Positions 38,156-51,400 of a DNA stretch of 64,000 nt are shown piece by piece. A model generated the notes under the pieces. The model did no database searches. It saw nothing but the letters and a program-made list of their open reading frames with translations, and was not told where the DNA came from. The stretch comes from Mortierella alpina (taxonomy: Eukaryota > Mortierellomycota > Mortierellomycetes > Mortierellales > Mortierellaceae): the NCBI GenBank assembly GCA_029449245.1, contig JANATF010000004.1:1922001-1986000 (forward strand), given 5' to 3'. Both the position numbers and the translations under genes were made by a program. The first letter of the stretch is position 1. Every line of letters begins with the position of its first letter.

Positions 38156-38821
38156 ACGTCCAACAAGTGAGAGAGAGCCTTGTTTAGGCTTGTCCACATG
38201 GTCAACCCTGTCAAATTCTTCAGTTCCCCATTCCTCGTCTCTACACCCTGGTTCCAGCACTGTCTTCCCTGTGGCATTGTGCCAACAACATCATCTCTAC
38301 CTCAATGTCCCATTGATTGGATGAGGAATGAATATAATGTGTATCCTCATATACAATGGCAATATTCCAGGCCGAACTGGAACGTACACGAGAAACGTTG
38401 TTATAGAAGAGCTCTTTCCACCTTTACCGAGTAAATTGCACCACACACACTCACTCTCAAAGAAATCAGATCACAAACCCCGTGGCATAGACCACGGGCA
38501 GCCCTCTAGTCCACTCTCTTAAAGGAACAAAAAGCTACGACTTTCGACTTGACCCCTGATCGTTTCAGAAACCAGGGTATAGGGTATATGCAACAATAGG
38601 TAATGTGAAGAGGAGAATGGTTTATTGGTTGTCAAGCCAGGGCTCGACGTGTTTCTCTATGTTAGCATCAACCCACTTGAACGCATCCGTGTCGGGCGCT
38701 ATTGACTGTGAAGAGCTGGACGACAAGCAACCGCATTGTCAGAGGCATTGGAAAAACACAGGGTTCGCTGTTGAATTATGCTCTACTATGCGTCATAGCG
38801 CCGCATAAACAAATGCGAGGT
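38156..38821. other. Intergenic, Arb2-like 3' flank
   Basis: About 670 bases between the Arb2-like gene and the duplicated block. Short frames only; nothing recognised. Confidence 0.4.
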
Positions 38822-41800
38822 CCTCCCATCGTCCCGCTGTCTTGTGCTACCCAAAGACGAGGGCCGATTGTCCAGAAACGCAGTCAGTGCAATGTGCATG
38901 GTATGGTTCGGTCTTTTCTCCTTCTCTCTGCGATTGCTTTTTTCTCGCACATTTCCTTCTCGTGCTCCCCACACTCAACTCAGAAAGATCAGTTTGCTGA
39001 AGACACAAGTGCCACTCTCCATCCATTACACACCAACACTGCCACCAGCTGTAAGTATGATGAGGACAGGCATCTTCGTGAAAACCATGTATTAATTCTA
39101 TAAAAGCTGACTTTTGAACTGCCTCGATTCAACCAGAAGCAATAGGCAAGATGTTTGATTCCCATGTGTGGTCGCGCAATGGTCTCCCACTGCGAGAAAT
39201 TATCGAGGTCGCCGGTCTCTTTCTGAAATTCGCTCAGAGTACCAGCAATGGCAATGCCCTGCACCTGTTGTGTGGCAATATCAGCGCGGTACTCTACGCG
39301 ATGAAGCGCGGCGCGAGGAAGACCCTAAATTCATCTTCATCTGATGAGGACCGCGAGCTGTGCGAGAATATCGCCTCCATTTTTACCGAGCATGGGAAGC
39401 TGTGGGAACGCTTGGATAATGTCGAAAAGGCTAAGAGCAGCTTTGAAAAGGCCGAAAAGTGGAGGTAAATGAGATGCGAAGATACAATCTCCGCTTGTGG
39501 GTTTTCTCCTTGCGATGTACTTGTGTACGACACTCATCTCGTTCTTCACTTTTCTAAAACAACTCCTATGTAGTACGTCGACACCCACGCAAGACCAACC
39601 ACACCCGATAGGCAACAGTAAAGTGGAGCGTAAAATCGCCTCCATTGCGCCAGAGATCTTCACTCACGACGTGATCGTGCGGCCATCAAAGCCCAAACCG
39701 CCCACATCGGATTCACGCATAAGCAGCACACCTCAGCTGGTCTACTGCCTCGCATTGTTGTCCAGCAGCACATCGGGTCCTCACACTATCGTAACTTTGA
39801 ATGAGACTCTTGATGAGACTGAACGTAACTGGCTACAGAGCGTGGCACAGGATGTAGACGAGCAAAACCGCCTGCGTTCCCTTGTTGGAAAGGTGGTTGG
39901 TGAATTTATTGACGATGACCTGAAAGAGGCCACAGCCGTAGCCGAGGTTGTGAGTCTCGCTCCCGTGGTCACCCAGACCCACTATCGGACGCTGCTGAAC
40001 AACTTCATTGACAGCATCAAGCAGGCCACGCTGCTCAAGTTTGGACTGCTGGACGGACTAGCGCAGTTGATCCAGAATGCGCAAGGTGGCTACTTGCAGC
40101 CCGCCGATCTCGTCAGCATCTTGAAGGTCCTCAGCACCCGACTTCAGGAAACCCATCAACAATCGAGCACAGATCTGTATGCGTTGGTAAAGGCAGTATC
40201 GAATGTCTTGGATGCTATGGCGGACTGCGACATAAAGGGACTGAGTCGCACAGCGATGCACGAGCCGCTGTCTCAGTACTTGGATGGCCTGAAAGGCAAC
40301 TCGGACCTGTATCTTGTCTATCACGCCGCATATGCCTATCAGGCACTACAGTACATCCCTGACGACGAGTCGTCTCTGCAGTCAATCTTGCGGCGTGCGG
40401 GCGTCGTGATCTCAGGGATCTCAGGGGTGGTGAGCGCAGTCAAGGGTCTGGATCTGAACAAGTTTGTCACTGGTCTAGAGGAGATACAGGACGGTCTTGC
40501 GGGAGCCTACCAAGTCGTAAAAATTGGGGTCAAGGGTGTTGCTAAGGCGGTAGAGCTGGTCGAGAACGGTTCGGGACTTTTGGACAGCCTCAAGGAGGGA
40601 TTTATTTTCGGCCAGAAGTGTGCGTGGTACCCAGCTCTGCGTGGCTCTGATACTTTCATCCGGAACGGTCAACTGTCCAAGTTCAAACGGCTTGTTTGCG
40701 AGGCACCGTGCCGTCGTGATGTTGCGTTCCAACTAGGAGTATGCCAGCGGCTGGGAGAGGTTGCAGCCAATCCACTATGGGATGAAAGCACAAGGCAACA
40801 GGCGGTCGATTTCCTCTGTGAGCTGTACAAGGACGATGCAGAGTGGGGAAAGCAATCAAGCTGCAAGAAATGGATCCTCACAGTACTGGTGCGGCTAGCC
40901 AAATTACCCGCCGGAGAAATCAGTGAGTATGCAATGACCCAGCTGACAGATCTCGAGAAGAGCGGAGACGGTGAAAGACAAGAGTTGTTTCGTGCGCATC
41001 TGAAGGAGGCATCAAATATCTTTCCACTTGAGGTGGCTCTACAAACACCGCTGAAATCACCGCTGCTTACCCGTGCGCAAGGCATTCCTGACGTCGAGGA
41101 AGACGTCAGCAGACTTAGGAAGCGCCAACTCCAAGACCGGACTACAACCATGTATATTCCTCCTCGCGCCAAGGCAAACCGACAAGCATCAGACAGCACC
41201 TCGTTTGCTCTGATGGAGAACATGAAAGTGTTCCTCAAGAGCAAGAGCGGTGCGCAGGTGTTCCTTCTCCTGGGCGATTCTGGCGCTGGAAAGTCGACAT
41301 TCAATAGGGAACTGGAGTGTGTTCTATGGAGCAGCTATAGTGGCAATGAGGATGCCATTCCTCTCTTTATCCACCTGCCATCCATCGACCATCCGGAAAC
41401 GGACTTGGTTGCCAAGCATCTACGCCGCTGCGACTTTCTTGAGCCCCAGATTCGAGAACTTAAAAGCAACCGTCGCTTTACACTGATTTGCGATGGATAT
41501 GACGAGTGCCAGAAGATATACAACCTCTACACAAGTAACAAGCTTAACGAGGATGGATACTGGAAAGCCAAAATGGTCGTCAGTTGCCGCAGTGAGCATT
41601 TGGGTCATGACTACAAGGACCGTTTCCAACCTTCAAAGGATATTATCGCGTCGTCTGGCGCTGGCAGTGATCAGCTTCAAGAGGCCGTCATCGTCCCATT
41701 CTCCACAGACCAGATCCACGCCTACATCAACCGACATGTGGCTGACGTTAAACCTCCATGGCATGCCAAGTCGTATATCACCGCACTGGAGAGTATCCCT

Positions 41801-44800
41801 AACTTGATGGATCTGATCAAGAATCCGTTTCTGCTGAGGCTGTCGTTGGATGTCCTTCCAGGGTTTGTGGATGTGGACAAGATCCAAGAACTATCGAACG
41901 CCAATATCACGCGGGTTGGACTTTATGATCGGTTCGTCGAGCACTGGCTGCAGCGCGGCAAGAAGCGAGTAGGCAGTCAAGACTTGAGCCGGCGAGGGAG
42001 GGCTGCATTCGACAGTCTTGTGGACGAGGGCTTCGTTGAAAATGGGATCGATTTCTTGAAGCGGTTGGCAGCAGCAATATACAAGGAGCAGGCTGGTCAT
42101 CCGACTGTCGAGTACTCGCGCTTCAAAGATGAAGAGACTTGGAAAGCCAAATTCTTCAGCCGCGAAGATGAGAGCCGCCTTCTTCGAGAAGCCTGTCCGC
42201 TGGTACGCAGTGGCAACCAATACCGCTTTGTGCACAAATCACTCTTGGAATACTGCTTCACACGCGCAGTGTTCGATCCGCAAGCCAGCTCACCCACCCT
42301 TTCTGCACCAACTGTGACCCGCCGAGGCAGTGTGAACTCCATGTTCAGTTTTGACGGACAGACGGCACCAGAAGAGTATGACCTCATCGCTCGACAAACT
42401 ATGCTCAAAAGTCCCTTGGGATGGAGAAGTTTCGTCGATGAACCATCGATTATGCAGTTTCTGGCAGAGCGCGTGCAACAAGAGCCCTCCTTCAGGCAAC
42501 AGCTTTTGATGATGATTGAGCACTCCAAGACCGACAAAGATGGACGTATTGCGGCGGCTAATGCGATTACAATACTGGTCCGAGCAGGGATACAGTTCAT
42601 TGGCACTGACCTGAGAGGGATTCGGGTCCCAGGTGCGGACTTGAGCTATGGGATGTTTGAAGGGGCGCAGCTGCAAGGAGCGGATGTGAGAAAAGCCAAC
42701 TTGCACAATATCTGGCTGCGTCAGGCTGATCTGAGCGATTCCAAGATGGCAGGAGTCCAGTTCGGTGAATGGCCATATCTGCAACAAGACTGTGATGTGT
42801 GGTGCTTAGCATACTCACCGGATGGAAAGTCACTAGCGGCGGGATTTGAGGACCAATCCATCATTGTCTATGACACCATGACATGGACCAAACTCCACAT
42901 GTTGCGCGGCCATAGAGGCACCGTTTATGCTGTGGCATATTCACCTGACGGCCATCGGATCGTTTCGGGCAGTCAGGACAGCGTGGTACGACTTTGGGAC
43001 TCTCAAACCGGAGCGGCCGTTCTCATCATCGATGGTCACACCGATACCGTTCTTACTGTAGTGTTTTCGCCGAGTGGCCATCAAATCGCTTCTGGCGGTT
43101 TCGACAACACAGTGCGGCTCTGGGACGCGCAAACCGGCACACTACAGCTCACCCTCACAGGCCATACTGACGTGGTTCAGAGCGTGGTGTATTCTCCCAG
43201 CGGCCATCAAGTCGCTTCGGCAAGCAGGGACAAGACAGTGCAGCTCTGGGACTCGCAAACCGGTGCACCGGGACCTACTTTGACTGGCCATACTGATTTC
43301 GTTCGTAGTGTTGCGTATTCACCAAGTGGACACCACGTCGTCTCAGGGAGTCCTGACAAGACAGTGCGGGTGTGGGACACCGATTCTGGCTCACTGAGAC
43401 TCACCTTGACTGGTCATACAGACACCGTTAGCAGCGTGGCGTATTCGCCCAACGGCCTTCAAATCGCATCAACTAGTTGGGATGCGACTGCACGGCTTTG
43501 GGATGCGCAGACAGGTGTGCCTGGTCCTATTTTGACTGGCCACTCTAAGGAAATTAATAGTGTGAAATATTCACCAAGCGGTCATCAAATCGCTTCAGGA
43601 AGTGATGACCGAACGATAAGACTCTGGGACCCGCTTACTGGAGCATCTAGTTTAAACAAACGCGGACACACCAGCCGTATGGTATGTGTTGCATGGTCAC
43701 CAAACGGAACTCAGATCGCCTCGGGAGCCTGGGACCAAACGGTGCGACTCTGGGACGCGCAAACTGGAGTTTCAGGACCCATCCTATGTGGGCATACCGG
43801 CTATGTTTACGGCGTGGCGTATTCGCCAAGTGGACATCAAATAGCCTCAGTTGGTGGCGACAACACGGTACGGCTCTGGAACGCGCAGACCGGAGCTTTA
43901 GTACTCAACATGACTGGACATACTGGAGTGACTCGAAGCGTGGTGTATTCTCCTAGCGGTCATCAGCTTGCTTCAGGAAGTCACGACAAGACTGTGCGGC
44001 TCTGGGACGCACAAAGCGGTGTATTGAGAGCCGTCTTAACCGGACATGTTGATCGTGTCGAAAGCGTAGCGTTTTCTCCAAATGGTCACCAGCTTGCGTC
44101 ATGCTCATACGACAGAACTGTACGATTATGGAACGCACAAACTGGCGCACCTATGTCAGTCCTGAGCGGCCACTCGGATACTGTTGCAAACGTGATGTTT
44201 TCGCCAAGCGGCCATCAGATCGCATCAGGCAGTGAGGACATGACCGTGCGGTTATGGGACGCCGAATGCGGTACATGCAGCTCAGTCCTGACTGGTCATA
44301 CAGCAGAGGTTTGGACTGTGGCATACTCATCAACTGGTCACAGGATTGCTTCCTGTAGCGAAGATGGAACGGTACGGCTCTGGGATGTGATATTGGGCGA
44401 ATGCTTAACGACTATGAACGACGTCAACAAACCCATCAATTCGCTTGTTTGGAGAGAGAGTGATGCTGGCAGTTATCTTGCGACCGGCAACGAGGCAAAT
44501 ACAGTTCGCATGTGGCGGATGACAGAGGAAGAAGGTAAACCCTTCTTCAGTCTGCAGTGGAGTTCGCCACATGGTTCATTGAGCGCCGATGATGCCAATA
44601 TTCAGAACGCACATGGCTTGAACAGGATGCAGATCCAGCTTCTGAAGCAGAGAGGCATTGTGGGCGAGCCGGTCCCTCCTATCAGCTTTCGCGCAACGAG
44701 CAAAAAGCTGATCAGCATGGCTGCTACCGTTAATCGGCTGAATACGGTGCTAAATATGGAACTCTTGGATGAGCCTGCAGAGAAGCTCTTTGGTGGAGAA

Positions 44801-45073
44801 ACTGAGCCAGAGATATCTTTGAAGGATACCGAGCTTGCCGTAGAGGAGTAGGATATCGATGAGAATACAGATGCTGTCGTTGTAGGCAGAGATGTCTCTT
44901 GCTGTTACAGAGTGAGTGCTGCAGGTCTTCATGTTATTGCTCATTTTATTACCCACCGGCGCGCCATGATAATGAGTGTAAATACCTACCACTGTTTCTA
45001 TGATGTGTAATTATATATTCATAGAAGAGAGAAGCACGATACATGATCTAATGTCCTGTCTCTCTGTGAAGAC
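38822..45073 (+). repeat. Inverted segmental duplication, copy B (NACHT-WD40 block)
   Basis: Inverted match of 5139-11357. It includes the 5' untranslated exon, its intron (39051-39136), all coding sequence and the 3' flank. Its right end contains 26 bases (45048-45073) that match, on the minus strand, the last codons and stop of the alkaline phosphatase gene that adjoins copy A, with one codon changed. This block therefore probably derives from the copy A locus. Confidence 0.9.
39151..44851 (+). CDS. NACHT-WD40 NLR-like protein, copy B
   Basis: Close paralogue of the copy A gene with the same architecture. Exons 39151-39464 and 39574-44851 give 1,863 residues. Walker A is GDSGAGKS at 672-679 (copy A has Ser for the second Ala); Walker B is LICDGYDE near 742-749. 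Pentapeptide-like repeats (about 1108-1170) are followed by 14 WD40 repeats and a Leu/Glu-rich tail that matches copy A. By hand count the 14 repeats differ from copy A at roughly 110 of 590 positions, against about 4 percent in a 280-residue N-terminal helical stretch. Differences cluster at the two to four residues after each GH[TS] and at the turn residue before the conserved Asp. The frame is intact, so it is likely functional. The ligand and the effector mechanism are unknown. Confidence 0.9.
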
Positions 45074-45097
45074 ATCTTGACTCCAGCACACTCTTGA

Positions 45098-45230
45098 GCG
45101 ATGTTGCAGCTGCACAATCACCCGGAATTTAAAACTCTCCGATATGAACGGGAAGTTTGGATACAACAGCGCACTAAATCGCCGAACTGTACATACAGTA
45201 GAAACATGGGCCTGCAGTGTAATGTCCGTT
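45098..45230 (+). repeat. Short dispersed repeat S, copy 2
   Basis: Direct match of 21323-21450. It begins about 25 bases past the right edge of the copy B block. It has no coding content. It may mark the sequence into which the block was inserted. Confidence 0.65.
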
Positions 45231-45453
45231 AGCTCGTCGCTCAAAGGTTTACAAGACCAAGATCGCTGTAACCCACGCGAATGTGGCAGAGGCACTTGTG
45301 TCCACATCCGGAATTTACTCAACCATGAGTAAAATTTCCTTATTTCTTAGGTTGTTGTTGGAACACCTGCATGCAAAAGTGCAGCAAGCGTAGGCAGTGA
45401 ATTGAAAAGCAATGAATATTATTGTGCATGCAACATTGACTTGAACAATATGC

Positions 45454-48400
45454 TTAATGGAAGTATTTCTGAAGACTTCCGCCGAGGTACACCTCAATAT
45501 CGGCAATGACCTGCTGTGTCAAGGCCTCGACCTCATGATCATCGTCCTCCATCAACTCGGCCAAGAACGGGATGGTCTCGGGCAACAGAATCAAGAACTC
45601 TTCACCCAATCGCTTGTAGAACTCCTGAAGCACCCTCAGTGCCGACAAACGGATCTGGCGATCGTCCTCGCGCGTCTTGAGCAAAACCTGGTAGTTCAAG
45701 GGCTTCCACAGCGCGTCGTTCGAAAGAGTCACCGCCAATTGGCCCAGACAAGGTACCAACCATGTGTTCATCCTGTTCTCATACGACTTCCATTCTGCTC
45801 CACTCTCTGCAGCACTCGACTCGGATGACATGTCGACAGTGACCAAGAGCTGGTTGACCAAAGGATGCAACAGCTTCTCAAATCGGTCTGCATTCCACAG
45901 GCCGTCGTTGTCGTGCAAGAAGCACTTCTGGAGCGAAGAGACCATCCAAGACCAGAGTTCATCCATGTCTCTCCTCCTGATGACCTGACCGTCCACCTTG
46001 AGCTCATCCTCGTCCTCCTCATAGGATGCTGAACCCTTGGCCTTCTTGGCGTAGCCTGTCAAGGCCTCAATGACATTGTCGACCACATATCCGTAGTAGG
46101 GAGTCACAATCGACTTGAGCTGCTCCAAGAGTGCGTTCAGCAGCTTGTAGAAGAAGATCAAACGAGCTTGAGTATCCTGGAAAGAGGCCTTGGCAACTTG
46201 CAACTCTGTCGTGGCCCAGTCCAAGGACTTGAGGAACAGAGGCTTGAACAGCGTCTCGTTCAACTTCATAACGAGTTGCATAAACGCCTCGATCACTGCG
46301 CTTTCAATGGCCGCAACACTCGACTTCCTCTCCTTGTCCTCGCCGTGCACACGACGGTAATCGAATGCGCCCAGGAAGAACTTGAAGATCTGCTTGTAGT
46401 GGACCGCGATCACATCGCGGGGCATGGCATTGATGGTCTGACTCACGAGATCAAACAACGCCAGGAGCGAGTCCTTGCCGTCCTTGACTGCTGTCTCGTA
46501 GTACCCAAGAACGGGTGGCAACAATATACGGGGCTGAATATGGATCGACATCTCTGTGAGCAACTTCTTGTTCTTGTCCAAGATCTGAAGCTTAGAGGCA
46601 TCCTTTCCTTCGTAACCAGCCAAGACGGGGTGCAGCGTGCCAGCGAGAATCTTGGTCACGTAGGGGCTGACAAACTGAGGCAGGACCTTGATCAGCGTTT
46701 CCAGATGTGAGACCACGGCCAGTTGAAGCAGAACAGAGTTGTTGTATCGGCTCGATTTTTTGGTATCGGCCTCGGCGGCGGCGGCTGCAGCGGCATTCGT
46801 GCTGCTCAATGTACCAGTAAGGATCGACAAGACAACGGGCATGAACTTCGGCAAGAACGGAACCACCCGCACTCCAAGCTCCTGGCACATGAACGTAAGA
46901 CAGACCAAGCATGAAGCCTTGACCTGTTCGTTGGCATGGAGAAGGCCACTTGGTCCAATGATCACGGGCACAATCTTGGTGATCACGGCAGGGTGAGAGG
47001 CACCGAACTGGCGCACAATGGTCGAGAGGCAGAGCAAGGCGGTCTGCTTGTTGATGGCGACCTCCTCTGCGGTAGCTCCTTCGACCTGGTCTGTCTCCAC
47101 AACCTTCTTCAAATCCTCGCAGACACCAACGACCATATCCTGATAGATGGCGGGAACGGCTGCAGGGCTTCCAGGAACGTTAGAAATCTTTTGGTTAAAG
47201 AGAACCATGGCTTTACGACGAATAGTCACATCCTTGTGCTCAAAGAGAGCAACCATGATCTTGACGAACGAAGGCAGCGACAAGAGAATATGGACCTTGT
47301 CAAGGACATCGTGTGTGACCTTGACGATACCACGCCAGAACTTGGTCACAAGAGCCGATTGCTCCTTGCGTGCAGCCAAGACATTGACAAATGCACCAAA
47401 AGAACCGACCAAGGACAAAAGACGCTCAGCCAGCTGAAGATAGTGGCTCTCGAGGACCGACTCGGCGCCAGCGTCCGTGTTGGTCTGGGTAAGAATCTTG
47501 GACAGGAAAGACTTGGCGGCCATGACGTTGGAGCTGAACATGAGGACCGACAATTTGAACTGGCGGATCTGCTTGTTGTTGTGGTTGCCGAGGTCAAAGA
47601 GGTGTTCCTCCATCTCGACATCAGCGCCCTCGGCCGACTTTTCGTTGGGCAGGGCTTGGATGACGTCCATCAGGGCAATGACGGCCTTCATTTGCACAAC
47701 GGCAGAGAACTGGTTGGAGAGCGACAGTGCAAACTCGTTCAAGGAGTCGGCCTCGGTCTGCTGGCCCTTGCTCGATCTCTCGGTGCTCTTTTCAATCACC
47801 ATGCAGATGACCGCGTGCAAGAATTCTTCCTCGCCGAGGGTTGAGATCAGCACCGAGAAGAGACGCAGACGACGGTGCTTGGGGATGTGGAACAGTGCAT
47901 CGATAAAGACCTTGATGATCGGGCGCACCTGGAAGACCAAGCTACGGCCCTCGTCAGCCTGACGGCGGTGGGCGCTGACAAGTGGGGGGATGATCTTCTC
48001 AAGGGTCTGCTGAATAACATGGAAACTGTAGTTGTCGTCCTGCCGCAACACATTGGCACCCATAAACGTAAAGACGGGCATGATGTTGTGGAGGACCTTC
48101 TCAGGGTAGAGCGAGGCGATGGCGGCCATCAAAAGCAGAGCCTGGTTATGGGTTTGTGGGTTGCTCGTGACACGGATGCAGCTGACGACCAGGTCCACAC
48201 GGAGCATGCTCTCGTCCAGCTTGCCGACGTTGGCACCAGACTCGCCCTGGCGAACAAAAGTTGTGAGACTCGACAGCATGAGCTGGTTGATGTACTCGAT
48301 CGAGACGGGGGTGTTGTCGATGTCCGCGTTCATGATCGTCGACAGGAGCTCAAACAAGGGCGTCACCAGCTTGCTTGTCTCTGTGACCTCCTTGTACTCT

Positions 48401-51400
48401 AACAACTCGAGGACAGAGACGAGGCGGTACAGAGCCTCGACGATCGCGCTCGGTGTAGAGGGGTCAGCAGTGACCTTGCGCTGACGCTTGGCATGGTTTT
48501 CTTCATCCACAAGGGCCTCCTTCATCAGCGTGGCCTGGATGGTGGCCATCTCAAAAATGACTAGGTCGCTGCTAATGGGGGCATCGCGCAGAACCTGCTT
48601 GACTACACGGACAGTCTCTTGGGGCGCATTGGTGGCGAGATCGATCAGAACAACAAAGATGTCACGCTGGAGCGAGACACTGAGTCCATCGAAAAAGTGG
48701 GCGTTGAGCTGACCCAGGGCCAGGCGGCGGAAGGAGGTGCTAGACTCTTCCATGTCAGTGTTGGTTGCGGAAGAGCTGTCGAGCTTGAGCAACTGCAGGA
48801 ACGCATTCCTGTACTTGCCAGATTTGCCTTCCAAGAGCGAAGTCGTCTCTGGCGAGAAGCAGCGGACGAGGCAGCGCGCCAACTCAGTGTTGAGCTCATC
48901 GGCGTTCTGTCCCACAAATCTCAGCTGGACGAGGGACTCGATCAAGGGCAGGAGCATCTTGAGCTTGGTAGGCGAGGTGATCTGATCCACAAGCTGCAAC
49001 AGTGCGATGCGGCAGCTCACGCGTTCGAAAGCAAGGACGTGCGAGAGCAGGAATGAGACGATAGAATCTTTGGATGAGGCAGCGGCCTTGGTCTCGCCCT
49101 CGACATGGTTCAAGGTCTCGGACAAGTACCTAGCAAGGTAGCCTCCATCTGTAATAAACTCCTCCCGGGACTGGACCAGCTGCACCAGGAAGGACGCAAC
49201 CTGATCGGGCATCAAGAACTCGAGTTGGTCCGAGGTCTTGCCGTAGAACGAGTCAAACTTGAAGATGTCGGTTGCCATGCTCTTGCCCTTCTTGCCTGCG
49301 GTCTTGACCTTGGGATAGAGTGAGCTGATGGCGTTCAGACAGGCAACGGCAGTCTCGCGCACAGCCTTGACAGGGCTGGCCAGAGCCGTCAGGAGCGAAG
49401 GGATGATGACTTGAAAGTCGGTTGCATCACTCTTTGTCTGGCTAGCGAACGCCTGGAGGTTGGCGCTTGCAATCTGGAGGGAACGGAGCTGGATCAATGC
49501 AGATGCCTCCGAGTCGGTCCAGAGGTTGCAGAGGAACTCGATTGAATCCGACGTTAGATGGAGCTCGAACAACTTTTCAATCATCTGCTCATAGGCGGCC
49601 ATGTTGACGGTGCCAACAAAAGTCTTGTACAATGAAAGCACAACAGTAGCATACTCTGAGCGTGGCTCTGTTGACAGCCATGCAGTAGATGATTTTGCAG
49701 GCCTCTTGAGATCAGAGACGATGCTGAGCAACGAACCGTGGATCGCGGAAACCTCAGTCGAAGGAGTCCAGGACTTTGTGACGATCTGGGTCAGAAGCTC
49801 CTTGGAGGGGCAGCCCTCATGAACCTCAGCTTTAGAGGCCTTGACCGAGGACGAGTGGGACTTGAGGTTGCGGAGAAGAGCAGGCAGATAGAGGCTGACG
49901 GCCTTGAGCTGTTGCTCTCCCTTGAGCTGGTGAACGGCCTTGGTGATCACAAAGATGGATAAAAGGCGGAAAGCGACATTGTCGCCTTCAAGTCCCTGCA
50001 GGTAGACATTCAATCCCTCGGCGAGGCTGCGGTGGGCCACCAAGTTGGCGGCAAGTGCCTTGATCAATGCAAGGTCGGCAGATACCAGTGCCTCCGAGGC
50101 TGGCGATGCAGAATCCTCCTTGGTGAGATCTTTAATAGTCGCTCCAATATTCTTCAATAAGGGCTCGCTCTTGAGGTCTGACGATGCAATCTTGGCGATC
50201 AGAGCAATGCTTGCCTTGTGCAGGTCCTTGATCAGCAGCACATGTCCAAGAACAACAGCGAGGACCTCTTCCCGAAGATCTTTGTTGTCGGTGAGGAAAA
50301 CTGTGAGCAGGTAGACCAGGGCTTGCCGGCGAATTCCTTTCGTGGTGCTGGGTGCCGTAATAACGTTAACAAGGCCTCGGAGCAAGTCCTGAGGAGCAAC
50401 GAAATCCTTGAGCTCTTCCGTGTTCAGAACCTGGCCGACAATTCTCTCGTCGTCGTCCTGAAGGCGAGCCAGCAATGTGTCCTTCACAAAGGTGTCCTCA
50501 TTGTCGACGTTGGCAAGCTCTGAAGTCTTTTCGCTCAAAATCTGGCCAAGTCTCTTGACAGCGATAAAGCGAATAGAGGGATCTGCATGGTTGACACTGA
50601 GAAACAAGGTGGTGTTGGACTCCTTCAGGGGCTGATGGCGAGTTCCGTTAAAGACCTTGGAAATGAATGCGTAGAGGTGGGAATGCGTCTTTGTGTGCTG
50701 CTCTTCCTTGGCGTCCTCCAGCTTGGCTTGAAGGGAAGCGTCCAGGTCCTTGGAGTAGTTCTGATGGAGAACATTCAAGATCGAGAGAGTGTGCTCGTTG
50801 ATCTCTGCAGTTTCATCCTCCTGACGCTGAGCAAGATACAGGTCCAAAACTGCGGAGCACACACCGTTGACGATCGTTGAAGGCAGGCGCTCCTCCTTCA
50901 GGATGGTGTTCAAGACATGCGAGTAATTTTCGTGCTTGGCAGAGTGCTTGGCAAGAGCGATCAAGAAGGGGTAGAGGAATCGCTGGGCGCTGTACTTTTG
51001 AAGGATAGAGAGAACAACTGTGTCGATGCCCTCGATCCTGGAGAGGTTTTTGAAAGCGCGTTCTGGGAACTCCTGACATGTCTCCTGTGTCTGACAAACG
51101 TGGACAATACAAAGAAGCATTTGAAATGTGTTGGCGTAGCTGGATGTCATGGTGGCGAACAAGGACGAGAGGACCTCGTAGGTCAGGGTTGCACGCTCAG
51201 AGATCTGCGAAATGATCATGTACGATGCAATCTAGTGTTCAGAGAGGAGTTGAGGTAACAGTTAATCCCATGGCCGTACGATGATGCTGAGGATTGATAT
51301 TTGATCTCATAGTGCCATACCTGGTACTCTGGAGACGACTTTGCCTTGAGGCCTTCCAAGATGAAAGGAAAAACGATTGTCAGGACCTCGTCCGTAATGA

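Noticed and set aside
42800-44400. Regularly spaced similar units resembling a repeat array
   Set aside because: They are WD40-coding units of about 126 bases in one frame; CRISPR arrays are not expected in a eukaryotic genome and no spacers are seen.
46168-48402. Long + strand frames opposite UTP10 (for example 46936-47844)
   Set aside because: They follow the codon bias of the real gene, have Leu/Gln/Asp-biased composition and match no domain.
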